This document shows positions 6,520-7,443 of a stretch of DNA of 7,443 nucleotides, piece after piece. A program made the translations under genes and the position numbers. Below the pieces are notes generated by a model that was given only the letters and a program-made list of their open reading frames with translations, had not been told where the DNA came from and searched no databases. The stretch is taken from contig NVVI01000015.1 of NCBI GenBank assembly GCA_002402165.1, forward strand, positions 5,427 to 12,869, written 5' to 3'. Within the stretch, counting starts at the first letter, position 1, and each line of letters begins with the position of its first letter. The DNA comes from Flavobacteriales bacterium. Its GTDB lineage: Bacteria; Bacteroidota; Bacteroidia; Flavobacteriales_E; Vicingaceae.

Positions 6520-7167
6520 ATGAACATGAAGTCATTTATTATAATATTACTAACTATTTCCACCTGCTTTTCTGCGATAGCTCAACAAGATCAAAAAGCA
6601 AAACTAATTCTAGATAAACTAAGTGTAAAAACTAAGTCTTACAAAACAATTAAGGCTGAATTTAAGTTTGCCATAAGCAACAAAGCAGAAGGGATTAATG
6701 AATCTCAAACTGGAAAAATTCAAATTAAAGGAGAAAAATATTTCTTATCAATTTCTGGCCAAGATGTAATCTCTAATGGGAAGGATGTATATACCATTAT
6801 AAAAGATGCAGAAGAAGTTCATATAAATAGCATTCCAGATGAAGATGAAGAAGATTTCATTAGTCCAAACACAATTTTTACACTCTATGAAACTGGCTTT
6901 AAATATAAATATGTAAAGGAAGATAAAGGGATGCACATTATTAATTTATATCCAAAGGATGCTGAGGATAAAGATTTTCATAGAATAGCATTATACATTA
7001 ATAAAGCTAAGAATCAAATTTCTAAAGTGAAAATTTATGGTAAAGATGGAGCTAAAACTATATACAGTATTACAGCATTTATTGCAAACACTACCATGCC
7101 TGATTCAAAATTTACTTTTAATAAAAGTAAATATCCTAAGTATGAAATTGTTGATTTAAGAGATTAA
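6520..7167 (+). CDS. lolA: Outer-membrane lipoprotein carrier protein LolA
   Basis: Periplasmic chaperone that accepts lipoproteins released by the LolCDE transporter and carries them to the outer membrane. The 215-residue protein starts with a Sec signal peptide (hydrophobic 5-20, likely cleavage after AIA at 19-21). The mature part fits the LolA half-barrel: a helix with the typical AKLILDKLSVKTKSYKTIKAEFKF opening (27-50, described here in two parts as AKLILDKL and the following strand), then G-K-I-Q-I-K-G-E-K-Y-F (65-75), a VISNGKDVYTI strand (83-93) and a C-terminal strand (FTFNKSKYPKYEIVDLRD). The length is close to E. coli LolA (about 200). Position right after ftsK supports the call, since ftsK-lolA adjacency also occurs in E. 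coli. An in-frame ATG two codons later (6526) is an equally good start. An acidic loop EDEEDF (108-113) is notable. No LolB-like gene is visible in the window. Confidence 0.88.
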   Translation: MNMKSFIIILLTISTCFSAIAQQDQKAKLILDKLSVKTKSYKTIKAEFKFAISNKAEGINESQTGKIQIKGEKYFLSISGQDVISNGKDVYTIIKDAEEVHINSIPDEDEEDFISPNTIFTLYETGFKYKYVKEDKGMHIINLYPKDAEDKDFHRIALYINKAKNQISKVKIYGKDGAKTIYSITAFIANTTMPDSKFTFNKSKYPKYEIVDLRD

Positions 7168-7169
7168 AA

Positions 7170-7200
7170 AAAAGCCTCTCAAGTAACTTGAGAGGCTTTT
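7170..7200. terminator. Bidirectional rho-independent terminator between convergent genes
   Basis: A perfect 14-bp stem (7170-7183 with 7187-7200) closes a TAA loop (7184-7186). The stem core is GCCTCTCAAG, flanked by A-runs on the left and TTTT on the right, so each strand reads as hairpin plus U-tract. It starts 2 bases after the lolA stop codon and ends 3 bases before the stop codon of the minus-strand gene, so it can end both transcripts. Confidence 0.93.
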
Positions 7201-7203
7201 GAT

Positions 7204-7443
7204 TTATTTTAATAAAGTGACTCGTCCAATAAATTCATGCCATTCATCAAAGACATCTTTTGCCCTAATCTTATAGACAAACACATCCTGAACAGTAATT
7301 TCTTTTCCTTTATAAGTTCCGTCCCATTTAGAATCTAATAAGTATCCTTCAAAGACTAAAGCTCCCCATCTATCAAATATTAAGGTTTCTAATTGCTTTA
7401 TACCGAAACCTTCTGAAAAGAAAAAATCATTTATTCCATCACC
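7204..7443 (-). CDS. C-terminal part of a T9SS type-B sorting domain protein (CHU_C / gliding-motility-associated C-terminal domain)
   Basis: The frame is open from the right edge to a TAA at 7206-7204, giving the last 79 residues of a larger protein. They follow the type-B T9SS sorting domain closely: GDGINDFFF at the start (the 'P-N-G-D-G-x-N-D' motif, cut by the window), then LIFDRWGALVFEG (about 23-35, the 'IFNRWG..VF' motif), KWDGTYKGKEI (about 40-50), VFVYKIRAKD (about 54-63) and the closing HEFIGRVTLLK. Such domains direct export through the type IX system to the cell surface or medium; in many species they are needed for secretion of large adhesins and other repeat proteins. The passenger part is outside the window, so the protein's function cannot be read. 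It is convergent with lolA and shares the hairpin at 7170-7200. Confidence 0.93.
   Translation of the reverse strand, partial: GDGINDFFFSEGFGIKQLETLIFDRWGALVFEGYLLDSKWDGTYKGKEITVQDVFVYKIRAKDVFDEWHEFIGRVTLLK

Noticed and set aside
1..7443. Defence system, mobile element, CRISPR array, tRNA or riboswitch
   Set aside because: Every gene is recognisable housekeeping or envelope/secretion function; I found no transposase, integrase, spaced repeat array, clover-leaf sequence or aptamer-like leader.

Overview
The window looks like ordinary chromosome from a low-GC member of the Bacteroidota, most likely Flavobacteriia. Four things point there: a type IX secretion (T9SS) type-B C-terminal sorting domain at the right edge, TAnnTTTG-type promoter boxes with no clear Shine-Dalgarno sequences, an arginyl-tRNA synthetase with a KMKSREG loop, and a signature flavobacterial-style intergenic repeat. 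I see no phage, transposon, CRISPR, rRNA or tRNA gene, and no convincing novel system; the interest is in small details.

Layout. Left block (minus strand, read right to left): arginase (2108-3070), then argS (207-2108), joined by a one-base stop/start overlap (TAATG). After argS comes an imperfect inverted repeat (102-180), and then the first 31 codons of another minus-strand gene running off the left edge (1-94). Right block (plus strand), divergent from arginase: a small lipoprotein of unknown function (3230-3919), ftsK (4056-6491) and lolA (6520-7167). A strong hairpin (7170-7200) separates lolA from the convergent 3' end of a T9SS-secreted protein (7204-7443, minus strand, cut by the window).

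How the genes fit together. Arginase and ArgRS both use free L-arginine, one degrading it to ornithine and urea, the other charging it onto tRNA, and they appear co-transcribed. FtsK (chromosome translocation at the division septum) followed by LolA (periplasmic lipoprotein carrier) is an order also found in E. coli. The upstream lipoprotein is of the class that could be a LolA client, but nothing ties the two specifically.

Start sites. For three genes the longest reading frame begins too early. TATATTTG boxes lie exactly 21 nt before the preferred starts of both the lipoprotein (TTG at 3230) and ftsK (ATG at 4056). A TTG-N19-TAACTTCG candidate lies inside the 5' extension of the arginase frame, which favours its ATG at 3070.
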